Source: JBBTXL01 sp038062295
GTDB lineage: Bacteria > Patescibacteriota > Minisyncoccia > GWC2-36-17 > WO2-46-25
Direction: 5' to 3'
Assembly: GCA_038062295.1 (NCBI GenBank)
Contig: JBBTXL010000021.1
Span: forward strand, 1-11,179
DNA length: 11,179 nucleotides
Shown: piece after piece, positions 6,760 to 11,179 of the stretch
How positions within the stretch are numbered: the stretch's first letter is position 1
How the letters are laid out: the number at the start of each line of letters is the position of its first letter
Position numbers and translations under genes: made by a program
The notes under the pieces: model-generated
What the model was told of the DNA's origin: nothing
Databases searched by the model: none
The model's input: only the letters and a program-made list of their open reading frames with translations

Positions 6760-6825
6760 TTTGTATGACAGAGTATTACAGTAGGGTCTGCACAACCCAG
6801 CGCTCGGATGTTCAACGACCATGCG

Positions 6826-6855
6826 TTGCCAAGAGAAAGAAGGGTGGTGTATAGT
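6826..6855 (+). promoter_or_regulatory. Promoter of the CCA-adding enzyme gene
   Basis: TTGCCA (6826-6831), an 18-base spacer and TATAGT (6850-6855). The start codon at 6862 is only 6 bases after the -10, so the expected transcription start coincides with the ATG (leaderless mRNA). This also argues against the upstream in-frame ATG at 6808. Confidence 0.65.
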
Positions 6856-6861
6856 AGGCTC

Positions 6862-8298
6862 ATGTCACGCGAGAAAAATATAAAAGTTCCTGAGCGAGTT
6901 CACCGCGTACTCGCCGGATTACGCGCGGCCAGTTTTGACGCGTATGTCGTTGGCGGTTGCGTTCGTGATGTTATGCTCAAAAAAGAACCAAAGGATTGGG
7001 ATGTAGCGACGAATGCACAACCGGAGCAGATCCAAAAAGTTTTTCCAAAAAGTTTTTATGAAAATAAATTCGGAACGGTAACGGTGCACGAAAGCGGGAT
7101 GGAGGTGCAGGTAACAACCTATCGCATTGACCATCACTATACCGACAAGCGCCGACCCGATGAAGTCACATACACGCAAGACCTGAAAGAAGATCTGGCG
7201 CGCCGCGACTTTACCATTAACGCGATGGCATTCGGGCACGATGAAAAAATTGTAGACCCGTTTCATGGAGAAAAAGATCTTAGAGAGGAACTTGTCAGAG
7301 CGGTTGGCAGTCCGCATGAAAGATTTGAGGAAGATGCACTGCGTTTGATGCGCGCCGTGCGATTTGCAACACAGCTTAACTTTACAATAGAAAAGGAAAC
7401 CCTTGCGGCCATTAAGGAAAGTTCCTCATCCATCGCGCATGTTTCACAAGAGCGTATTCGCGATGAGTTTGTGAAAATGATCATGTCTGTACATGCCGCG
7501 CGTGGAGCTGAACTTCTCCGTGAGACCGGCTTGCTCGCATATATTATTCCGGAAATTCTGGAAGGCGTTGGTGTTACCCAGAACAAACACCACATATACA
7601 CGGTATATGAGCATAACCTTCGGGCACTTGCGTATGCCGCGGAACAAAACTATAATCTTTCCGTTCGACTCGCGGCATTTTTCCATGATGTCGCAAAGCC
7701 GCGCACCAAGCGAGGTGAAGGACCGAATGCAACATTTTATAACCATGATATTTTTGGTGCAAAAGTGAGTAAAAATATTATGCAAAGAATGAAGTTTTCT
7801 ACTGCTGACATAGAAAAGGTCTTTTTGTTGGTCCGTTATCATCTCTTCTATTATAATGTTGACGAAGTAACCCCCTCGTCTGTACGCCGGCTTATCAAAA
7901 ATGTCGGATTGGAGAATATGGATGATTTGATAAATGTCCGCTTTGCTGATAGGATTGGCTCTGGCGTGCCAAAAGCGGAGCCATATAAGTTACGGCACTT
8001 TCGGTATATGGTGCATTCCCTTTCCAAAGATCCGATTTCCGTAAAGATGCTGAAAGTGAATGGAGATGATGTGATGAGAATTTTGGGTATTTCCCCCAGT
8101 CCAAAAATAGGCATTATATTGAATGCCATGCTTTCCGAAGTTCTGGATAACCCGAAGCTTAACACGGAAGAGTATTTGGATGATCGGATGGTTGAATTGA
8201 ACAAAATGTCAGTTTCAGAACTCTCTGATATGATAAAAAAAGCAGACGAGCATATTCAGATTTTTGAGTCGGAAGAACGGAGAAAATTCAATGTTTAA
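6862..8298 (+). CDS. cca: CCA tRNA nucleotidyltransferase with HD domain
   Basis: A 478-aa class II CCA-adding enzyme starting MSREKNIKVPERV. It adds or repairs the 3' CCA of tRNAs using CTP and ATP. Visible motifs are the nucleotide-binding 'VVGGCVRD' (29-36), the metal-binding carboxylates 'DWD' (45-47), 'RRDFTINAMA' (114-123), and the neck 'ERFEEDALRLMRAVRFA' (153-169). An HD phosphohydrolase domain begins with 'HNL' (251) and 'FFHDVAKP' (273-280, H275-D276), with H295 in 'YNHDIFGA'. The C-terminal part (about 340-478) is helical and variable. The enzyme fits its surroundings: none of the three intact tRNA genes here encodes its CCA. Base composition becomes clearly more AT-rich from about 7740 onward, within this gene. 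The start at 6862 is chosen from the promoter position. Confidence 0.95.
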   Translation: MSREKNIKVPERVHRVLAGLRAASFDAYVVGGCVRDVMLKKEPKDWDVATNAQPEQIQKVFPKSFYENKFGTVTVHESGMEVQVTTYRIDHHYTDKRRPDEVTYTQDLKEDLARRDFTINAMAFGHDEKIVDPFHGEKDLREELVRAVGSPHERFEEDALRLMRAVRFATQLNFTIEKETLAAIKESSSSIAHVSQERIRDEFVKMIMSVHAARGAELLRETGLLAYIIPEILEGVGVTQNKHHIYTVYEHNLRALAYAAEQNYNLSVRLAAFFHDVAKPRTKRGEGPNATFYNHDIFGAKVSKNIMQRMKFSTADIEKVFLLVRYHLFYYNVDEVTPSSVRRLIKNVGLENMDDLINVRFADRIGSGVPKAEPYKLRHFRYMVHSLSKDPISVKMLKVNGDDVMRILGISPSPKIGIILNAMLSEVLDNPKLNTEEYLDDRMVELNKMSVSELSDMIKKADEHIQIFESEERRKFNV

Positions 8299-8330
8299 AA
8301 GTAGAAATGACAACTTCTCGCCAATCCATG

Positions 8331-8390
8331 GCTTAACCATGAGGAAATTCCGGAAATGTCATGTTTTCTGAAATTTGTTGATGGTTAAGC
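8331..8390 (+). repeat. Long-range inverted repeat after cca, possible terminator
   Basis: GCTTAACCAT (8331-8340) is perfectly complementary to ATGGTTAAGC (8381-8390). Inside the 40-base interval, AAATT and AATTT can extend the pairing. GATTTTTAAAAAG follows directly. It lies 32 bases after the cca stop, so it may end that transcript, though the stem is AT-rich and the loop large. The rest of 8391-8474 shows only AT-rich sequence with a -10-like TATGAT/GATAAT near 8436-8444 that could serve the following tRNA unit. Confidence 0.5.
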
Positions 8391-8474
8391 GATTTTTAAA
8401 AAGCCTATTTTCAAAGATTTTCTATATAAAAAAAGTATGATAATGTGATGGTTTGAAGACTTGTTTGCAAGTAT

Positions 8475-8528
8475 CGGGCCGTAGTATACCGGTAGTACAT
8501 GCGCTTCGGGGGCGTAGAGACTGGGTTC
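8475..8528 (+). pseudogene. tRNA-Pro(CGG)-like 5' part without a normal T-arm or 3' strand
   Basis: From base 8475 the sequence folds as a tRNA 5' part: CGGGCCG, TA, a D-arm GTAT-ACCGGTA-GTAC, an anticodon arm TGCGC-TTCGGGG-GCGTA (anticodon CGG), GAGA, then CTGGGTTC as the start of a T-arm. It aligns without gaps to the intact tRNA-Pro at 8588 (about 35 of 54 identical). Both D and anticodon stems pair well, so it is not simple decay. After TTC the tRNA pattern stops and the two-hairpin module begins. No CGGCCCG strand exists to close a normal acceptor stem. It may instead close on itself (CCG with TGG 8522-8524, CGGG with CCCG 8528-8531), making a T-armless cloverleaf. Confidence 0.75.
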
Positions 8529-8580
8529 CCGCCCAATCTAACGATTGGGCGAGGCTCGCCCCTTCGGGGCGGCGATTCCA
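8529..8580 (+). ncRNA. Two-hairpin module, copy 1
   Basis: Hairpin 1 is CGCCCAATC (8530-8538), loop TAAC, GATTGGGCG (8543-8551). A linker AGGCT follows, then hairpin 2, CGCCCC (8557-8562), loop TTC, GGGGCG (8566-8571). It ends GCGATTCCA. Copy 2 (8747-8804) has the same linker and tail but a different hairpin 2 sequence that still pairs. GGGCGAG and CTCGCCC (8547-8553, 8555-8561) can form an alternative helix between the two hairpins. The intact tRNA-Pro begins 7 bases later. Confidence 0.75.
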
Positions 8581-8587
8581 ATAATTT

Positions 8588-8658
8588 CGGGGTATAGTAT
8601 AATGGTAGTATGCACGATTCGGGTTCGTGTGATCCCGGTTCGAATCCGGGTACCCCGA
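8588..8658 (+). tRNA. tRNA-Pro (anticodon CGG)
   Basis: A complete 71-nt cloverleaf. Acceptor is CGGGGTA/TACCCCG with discriminator A (8658), the D-arm GTAT-AATGGTA-GTAT, the anticodon arm CACGA-TTCGGGT-TCGTG (anticodon CGG, codon CCG), the variable loop TGAT and the T-arm CCCGG-TTCGAAT-CCGGG. C1-G72 and A73 are usual for bacterial tRNA-Pro. CCA is not encoded (CAG follows A73). Confidence 0.95.
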
Positions 8659-8693
8659 CAGTAATTTTTCTAACGGGACAAGGGTGCGTTCAA

Positions 8694-8746
8694 GGGCCTG
8701 TAGTAGAGTGGTAACACGCGTCATTCGCATTGACGAGACAGGGGTC
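8694..8746 (+). pseudogene. tRNA-Ala(CGC)-like 5' part without a normal T-arm or 3' strand
   Basis: It starts GGGCCTG like the intact tRNA-Ala at 9058 and aligns to it without gaps (about 40 of 53 identical). The anticodon arm CGTCA-TTCGCAT-TGACG is perfect and carries CGC. The D-arm is weaker (GTAG against ACAC). After AGACAGGGGTC the sequence passes into the two-hairpin module, and no 3' acceptor strand follows. As in the Pro-like copy, a T-armless closure is possible: CCTG 8697-8700 with CAGG 8739-8742, bulge GGT, then GGG 8694-8696 with CCC 8746-8748. Confidence 0.75.
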
Positions 8747-8804
8747 CCCGCCCAATCCTTAATTGGGCGAGGCTCGCTCAAACAAAGTTTGAGCGGCGAT
8801 TCCA
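8747..8804 (+). ncRNA. Two-hairpin module, copy 2, just upstream of the GIY-YIG gene
   Basis: Hairpin 1 is CGCCCAAT (8749-8756), loop CCTTA, ATTGGGCG (8762-8769). After the identical linker AGGCT comes hairpin 2, CGCTCAAAC (8775-8783), loop AAA, GTTTGAGCG (8787-8795). The same tail GCGATTCCA follows. Its end is 7 bases from the GIY-YIG start codon, close enough to affect initiation. Confidence 0.75.
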
Positions 8805-8811
8805 TAATCCT

Positions 8812-9051
8812 ATGTATATAGTTTATATACTTCAGAGTTTAAATAACGGAAAAACCTATACCGGATTTACTAAAAATATGGTGCAACGACTTTTAGAACA
8901 CAACAAGGGTAACGTAGATGCAACCAAAAATAGACGACCTCTCAAAATTCTGTATACTGAAGAAATAGCAAATTTAGCCGATGCAAAAGATAGAGAGCGT
9001 TATTGGAAAAGTGGAGCAGGAAGAAGGAAAATAAGGAAATTTTTTTCTTAA
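8812..9051 (+). CDS. Small GIY-YIG nuclease domain protein (YhbQ/UPF0213 type)
   Basis: A 79-aa protein, almost only the GIY-YIG domain. 'VYI' (4-6) and 'YTG' (16-18) stand for GIY and YIG. R26 and the following 'LLEHNKG' match the catalytic-helix Arg region. 'AKDRERYWKSGAGRRK' (58-73) carries the Glu that binds metal in the family. It is basic overall. Family members are small single-domain DNA-cleaving proteins of mostly unknown role; larger relatives are homing endonucleases and UvrC. It has no Shine-Dalgarno sequence. It is enclosed between a broken Ala-like tRNA part with its hairpins (7 bases before) and an intact tRNA-Ala (6 bases after), so it looks like cargo of an inserted cassette or part of a tRNA transcript. 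Confidence 0.88.
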   Translation: MYIVYILQSLNNGKTYTGFTKNMVQRLLEHNKGNVDATKNRRPLKILYTEEIANLADAKDRERYWKSGAGRRKIRKFFS

Positions 9052-9057
9052 GATATC

Positions 9058-9128
9058 GGGCCTGTGGTTCAGTGGTAAAACACCCCATTCGCATTGGGGA
9101 AACGGGAGTTCGATTCTCCCCAGGTCCA
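9058..9128 (+). tRNA. tRNA-Ala (anticodon CGC)
   Basis: A complete 71-nt tRNA. Acceptor GGGCCTG/CAGGTCC contains the G3-U70 wobble that marks Ala tRNAs, with discriminator A at 9128. The anticodon arm CCCCA-TTCGCAT-TGGGG gives CGC (codon GCG). The T-arm is GGGAG-TTCGATT-CTCCC. The D-stem GTTC/AAAC has a mismatch. CCA is not encoded. yraN begins 4 bases after the end. Confidence 0.95.
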
Positions 9129-9132
9129 CATT

Positions 9133-9501
9133 ATGAAAACCTCTCAACGAAAAACTGGTGATCTTGGGGAAGAATTGACATGTCAGTATCTTATAAGGAA
9201 AGGATATCGTATCATTGAGAGGAATTATCTCATGAAATATGGGGAAATAGATATTATTGCAAAGAAAGATAAGGAAATCGTGTTTATAGAAGTAAAAACA
9301 AGCAAGAAAGGAAGCCTTATCGCGCCAGAGGAGAACATGACATGGCGTAAGATAGGGAAATTTCATCGTATCGTAGAGCTCTATCGGTCATCGTATATGG
9401 AAGAACAACAAAAATGGCGCATGGACGCTATTTTTGTTCTACTTGACCCATATGGAAATGATAATGAAATCACACATCTGGAGAACATAAACATACAGTA
9501 A
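9133..9501 (+). CDS. yraN: YraN family (UPF0102) predicted endonuclease
   Basis: A 122-aa protein of usual family length starting MKTSQRKTGDLGEEL. The nuclease-like core shows E13/E14 ('GDLGEEL'), 'YGEIDIIAKK' (36-45, D40) and 'IVFIEVKTS' (49-57, E53-V-K55), the PD-(D/E)XK-type arrangement of YraN. Its cellular role is not settled, though it is often found beside DNA repair or RNase HII genes. An in-frame ATG at 9094 lies inside tRNA-Ala, so the start at 9133 is chosen. With only 4 bases between the tRNA and the ATG, there is no room for a ribosome binding site. A terminator follows at 9536-9570. Confidence 0.92.
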   Translation: MKTSQRKTGDLGEELTCQYLIRKGYRIIERNYLMKYGEIDIIAKKDKEIVFIEVKTSKKGSLIAPEENMTWRKIGKFHRIVELYRSSYMEEQQKWRMDAIFVLLDPYGNDNEITHLENINIQ

Positions 9502-9535
9502 TTATTATTTCCTTATTAATCATAGAAGCGCGCAC

Positions 9536-9570
9536 GAACATCCGCCACAGAAGCGGATGTTTTATTTTTC
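9536..9570 (+). terminator. Intrinsic terminator after yraN
   Basis: AACATCCGC (9537-9545) pairs perfectly with GCGGATGTT (9553-9561) around a seven-base loop, then TTTATTTTTC. It lies 34 bases after the yraN stop and probably ends the tRNA/GIY-YIG/yraN transcript. Confidence 0.85.
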
Positions 9571-9600
9571 ACGATTTTATAAGGAAATAATAGGGAAAAG

Positions 9601-9609
9601 TTATCCACA
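9601..9609 (+). promoter_or_regulatory. Consensus DnaA box
   Basis: TTATCCACA matches the strict bacterial DnaA box (TTATNCACA). It stands alone, but within an AT-rich gap that also holds four of the ATAAGGAAAT repeats. A single 9-mer can occur by chance. Confidence 0.5.
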
Positions 9610-9642
9610 ATGACAGCATTTCCTTATTTCCTTATTGCACTG

Positions 9643-9648
9643 TATAAT
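9643..9648 (+). promoter_or_regulatory. -10 box of the RHH regulator/surface protein unit
   Basis: TATAAT preceded by TG (TGTATAAT). The -35 zone (around 9620-9625) has no good consensus and overlaps two tandem ATTTCCTTAT repeats, suggesting regulation from there. Confidence 0.55.
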
Positions 9649-9673
9649 AGAAGTATTACAACAAACCGGTAGC

Positions 9674-9692
9674 TGTATTACAATGTAATACA
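9674..9692. promoter_or_regulatory. Palindromic operator-like site in the RHH leader
   Basis: TGTATTAC (9674-9681), AAT, GTAATACA (9685-9692) is a perfect 8-bp inverted repeat. A further half-site GTATTACA lies at 9653-9660, right after the -10 box. Ribbon-helix-helix proteins bind such short palindromes and often repress their own genes. Confidence 0.6.
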
Positions 9693-9708
9693 TTGTTGCC
9701 GGATTGAA

Positions 9709-9867
9709 ATGGCAATACTTCGAAAGGTGTGGGCGATATCGCTTCCGCCGAAAATGGAAAAAGAGATTGCCTTATTGGCAAAGCGCGAGGAGAAAAACAA
9801 AAGCGAGCTGATCCGCGATGCTTTGCGTTTGTATCAGGACGCCAAGAAAAAGGGCATCCGAAGATAA
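9709..9867 (+). CDS. Small ribbon-helix-helix (CopG/MetJ-Arc type) DNA-binding protein
   Basis: A 52-aa protein (MAILRKVWAISLPPKMEKEI...). The N-terminal strand 'KVWAISLPPKM' is the DNA-contacting ribbon, helix 1 is 'EKEIALLAKREE', the turn 'KNKSELIRDAL' carries the usual N/S-K-S-E-L-I-R pattern and helix 2 runs to about residue 44. Family members are dimeric repressors, often autoregulated and often antitoxins. No toxin gene follows. The next gene, 12 bases downstream, encodes a secreted glycine-rich protein, which may be in the same transcript and under its control. No strong Shine-Dalgarno sequence is seen. Confidence 0.85.
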   Translation: MAILRKVWAISLPPKMEKEIALLAKREEKNKSELIRDALRLYQDAKKKGIRR

Positions 9868-9879
9868 TTCATATACATC

Positions 9880-11179
9880 ATGCACATTAGCATTCGAAAG
9901 GATTTTTTGAAAAAGGTCAAAACATTCGCCAGAAAGACGCTTATCGGATTGGTTGTCATTGCCAATGTTTTGAGCATTTCCTTTTATAATGCAACGCCGG
10001 CGTTCGCGGCGAGCTATACGTTTACGCAGAACGATTGGGACCCGGAGGCAAATATTAGCGCAACGACAGGCCACACCGGGGGTGCCGCGGCAACGGGTGT
10101 GGAAAGTTTTTACTCAACATCAAGCAATTCCTTTATTACGGGTACCGCCGCTTCGAACCCAACGATAACGCTTGCGTCAACATCCGATTCTTTTTTACAG
10201 CAGAGTTGGGCGGGAGGCATTGATGCAAGCACGGTGCTGACGGACTCGGGGTACGGTTCAAGCACAGGAAACACATGGACAAAGTATGTTTCATCTGACA
10301 GCCAGATATCGGCAGGAACTACCGTTACCATGTCTACCGGAAACACGGGAAGTTTCTTGCAAACCGCATGGACCGGCACGACTGGGTCTACTGCCGCGAC
10401 GCACACCAGCAACCAAACCGCATGGACCGGCAAGAGCGCCATTGACGCCAATACCAGCGCGTCCGGCAATAGTTTAACGATTGTAAAAACAACAGGAACA
10501 CCAATAACACACACAACAACTGCTCACTTCACCACAGACGGATATGCGACATCAGGAACCGCTGTCATTTCTAACAGCGTAAAGCTTGGGCCCTACGGTG
10601 GCACGGAGGTGGATGGGGCATTGGATCTGTCCACCGGCGCGGGTTGCAGCGGTACAAACCTAAGTTGGAATTCTGGAACAGGTGTCTGTACGATGACTTC
10701 CAATGGAACAAAAAGCACTTGGAATTTTACATCGATTAATATCCCCACAGGCAAAATACTCACCATTACCGGTACGAGCGCTGTTGTGCTGAACGCAACA
10801 AAGAATGTAACTGTCAGCGGGACGGGCATCTTGGGATCTGGTGGTTATGACGGAGGTTCAGGAACAAGCGGCGGCGCGGGAGGCGCTGGAGGAGGTACGG
10901 GAGGCGTAGGAGATACGGGAGGGAATGGAGGAACGGGCGGCGGCGCTGGCGGCGGCGGCGGCGGCGCTGCTGGTTACGGCGATGATTGTGGTTCTACCTC
11001 CACTGGCGGTAGTGCTGGCGGCGGACATGGCGGCGCTGGCAGCACCAGCAGTGGCACAGCCGGTCCTGCTAATGGAACTGCGCTTACTGCCGGTTCGGGC
11101 GGCGGCGGCGGCGGCGGCGCTAATTCACAATACGATGGTTGGTGTGCTAATGGTACCGGCGGCGGCGGCGGCGGCGGCG
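9880..11179 (+). CDS. Secreted glycine-rich surface protein, N-terminal part (partial)
   Basis: The frame is open from ATG 9880 to the end of the window (433 complete codons). Residues 1-43 form a classic Sec signal peptide: basic start 'MHISIRKDFLKKVKTFARKT', hydrophobic core 'LIGLVVIANVLSISF', and a likely cut at 'AFA/AS' (43/44). Residues 45-230 are rich in Ser, Thr, Gly and Ala, with a short repeat 'QTAWTG' twice. Residues about 230-325 look like beta-strand repeats ('STWNFTSINIPTGKILTITG', 'AVVLNATKNVTVSGTGILG'), like the start of a beta-helix or adhesin. From about residue 325 it becomes highly glycine-rich. Only a few Cys are present. Function is probably cell-surface or adhesion; the family is not recognised. 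Confidence 0.85.
   Translation, partial: MHISIRKDFLKKVKTFARKTLIGLVVIANVLSISFYNATPAFAASYTFTQNDWDPEANISATTGHTGGAAATGVESFYSTSSNSFITGTAASNPTITLASTSDSFLQQSWAGGIDASTVLTDSGYGSSTGNTWTKYVSSDSQISAGTTVTMSTGNTGSFLQTAWTGTTGSTAATHTSNQTAWTGKSAIDANTSASGNSLTIVKTTGTPITHTTTAHFTTDGYATSGTAVISNSVKLGPYGGTEVDGALDLSTGAGCSGTNLSWNSGTGVCTMTSNGTKSTWNFTSINIPTGKILTITGTSAVVLNATKNVTVSGTGILGSGGYDGGSGTSGGAGGAGGGTGGVGDTGGNGGTGGGAGGGGGGAAGYGDDCGSTSTGGSAGGGHGGAGSTSSGTAGPANGTALTAGSGGGGGGGANSQYDGWCANGTGGGGGGG
10361..10432 (+). repeat. Short direct repeat within the surface protein gene
   Basis: The 18-mer AAACCGCATGGACCGGCA occurs at 10361-10378 and 10415-10432, exactly 54 bases (18 codons) apart. It encodes QTAWTG twice, pointing to repeat-unit growth in the protein. 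Confidence 0.85.
10948..11179 (+). repeat. GGC trinucleotide tracts encoding polyglycine
   Basis: Uninterrupted GGC runs lie at 10948-10965 (six units), 11098-11118 (seven) and 11158-11178 (seven, plus a G at the window end). The codons around them vary (GGA, GGT, GGC), so the pure runs stand out. The window ending within one suggests a contig break at a low-complexity tract. Confidence 0.9.

Larger units (their letters stand above)
9031..9635. repeat. Cluster of ATAAGGAAAT 10-mers
   Basis: The 10-mer occurs exactly at 9031-9040, 9269-9278 and 9579-9588 on the plus strand, and as ATTTCCTTAT at 9507-9516, 9618-9627 and 9626-9635. A 9/10 copy lies at 9193-9202. Three of the intergenic copies extend to 12 or 13 bases (TTATTTCCTTATT). 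I see no exact copy elsewhere in the window. Two exact copies fall inside coding sequence, four in the gap after yraN, around a DnaA box. Confidence 0.85.

Noticed and set aside
8475..8804. The two broken tRNAs as intact tRNAs with an intron in the T-loop
   Set aside because: Removing the module does not restore T-stem or acceptor pairing: the sequence after it (GATTCCA...) is the same in both and does not complement CGGGCCG or GGGCCTG.
9709..9900. Toxin-antitoxin module with the RHH protein as antitoxin
   Set aside because: The gene that follows has a signal peptide and glycine-rich repeats, not a RelE, PIN or other toxin fold, and no small toxin frame lies upstream.

Overview
The window reads like a chromosomal segment of a Candidate Phyla Radiation bacterium (Patescibacteria, probably a Parcubacteria-type lineage). 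The signs are a prepilin with the 'FTLLELLIVITILAIL...INP' N-terminus, a Wzy_C ligase-like membrane protein, a PaaX/Cas2-like regulator with a hydrophobic N-terminus, a YhbQ-type GIY-YIG protein beside tRNAs, tRNA genes without encoded CCA, and few Shine-Dalgarno sequences. Lineage is an inference from gene style; no rRNA is present.

Left half (1-5760, all minus strand): an apparent operon transcribed leftward from a promoter at 5759-5787. In order it encodes a membrane sensor histidine kinase (GAF, PAS-like, HisKA, HATPase), an 87-aa unknown protein, a Wzy_C O-antigen ligase/oligosaccharyltransferase-like protein, a CheY-like receiver and a type IV prepilin, and it ends at an intrinsic terminator (982-1015). 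Beyond the terminator a second unit has a small polytopic membrane protein and the N-terminal MshEN part of a PilB/GspE ATPase, cut by the window edge. Together they suggest a sensed, possibly glycosylated type IV pilus.

Middle (5760-8300): a minus-strand tRNA-Arg(GCG), a PaaX/Cas2-like gene, and the CCA-adding enzyme gene. Three copies of one 36-bp palindromic motif (5811-5846, 6093-6128, 6723-6758) sit in the three intergenic spaces around the PaaX/Cas2-like gene. This looks like an operator set for that regulator, or a small repeat family.

Translation/tRNA region (8300-9640, AT-rich): two tRNA-like 5' parts (Pro-CGG-like and Ala-CGC-like), each lacking a normal T-arm and 3' strand and each fused to the same two-hairpin module. 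Each lies upstream of an intact tRNA with the same anticodon (tRNA-Pro(CGG), tRNA-Ala(CGC)). A GIY-YIG gene lies between the Ala-like part and the intact tRNA-Ala, and yraN begins 4 nt after tRNA-Ala. This is the most unusual structure in the window. A terminator (9536-9570), six exact copies of a 10-mer, ATAAGGAAAT, and one consensus DnaA box follow or overlap it.

Right end (9640-11179): a 52-aa ribbon-helix-helix regulator with a palindrome in its leader, then a secreted glycine-rich surface protein running off the window in a GGC-repeat tract.
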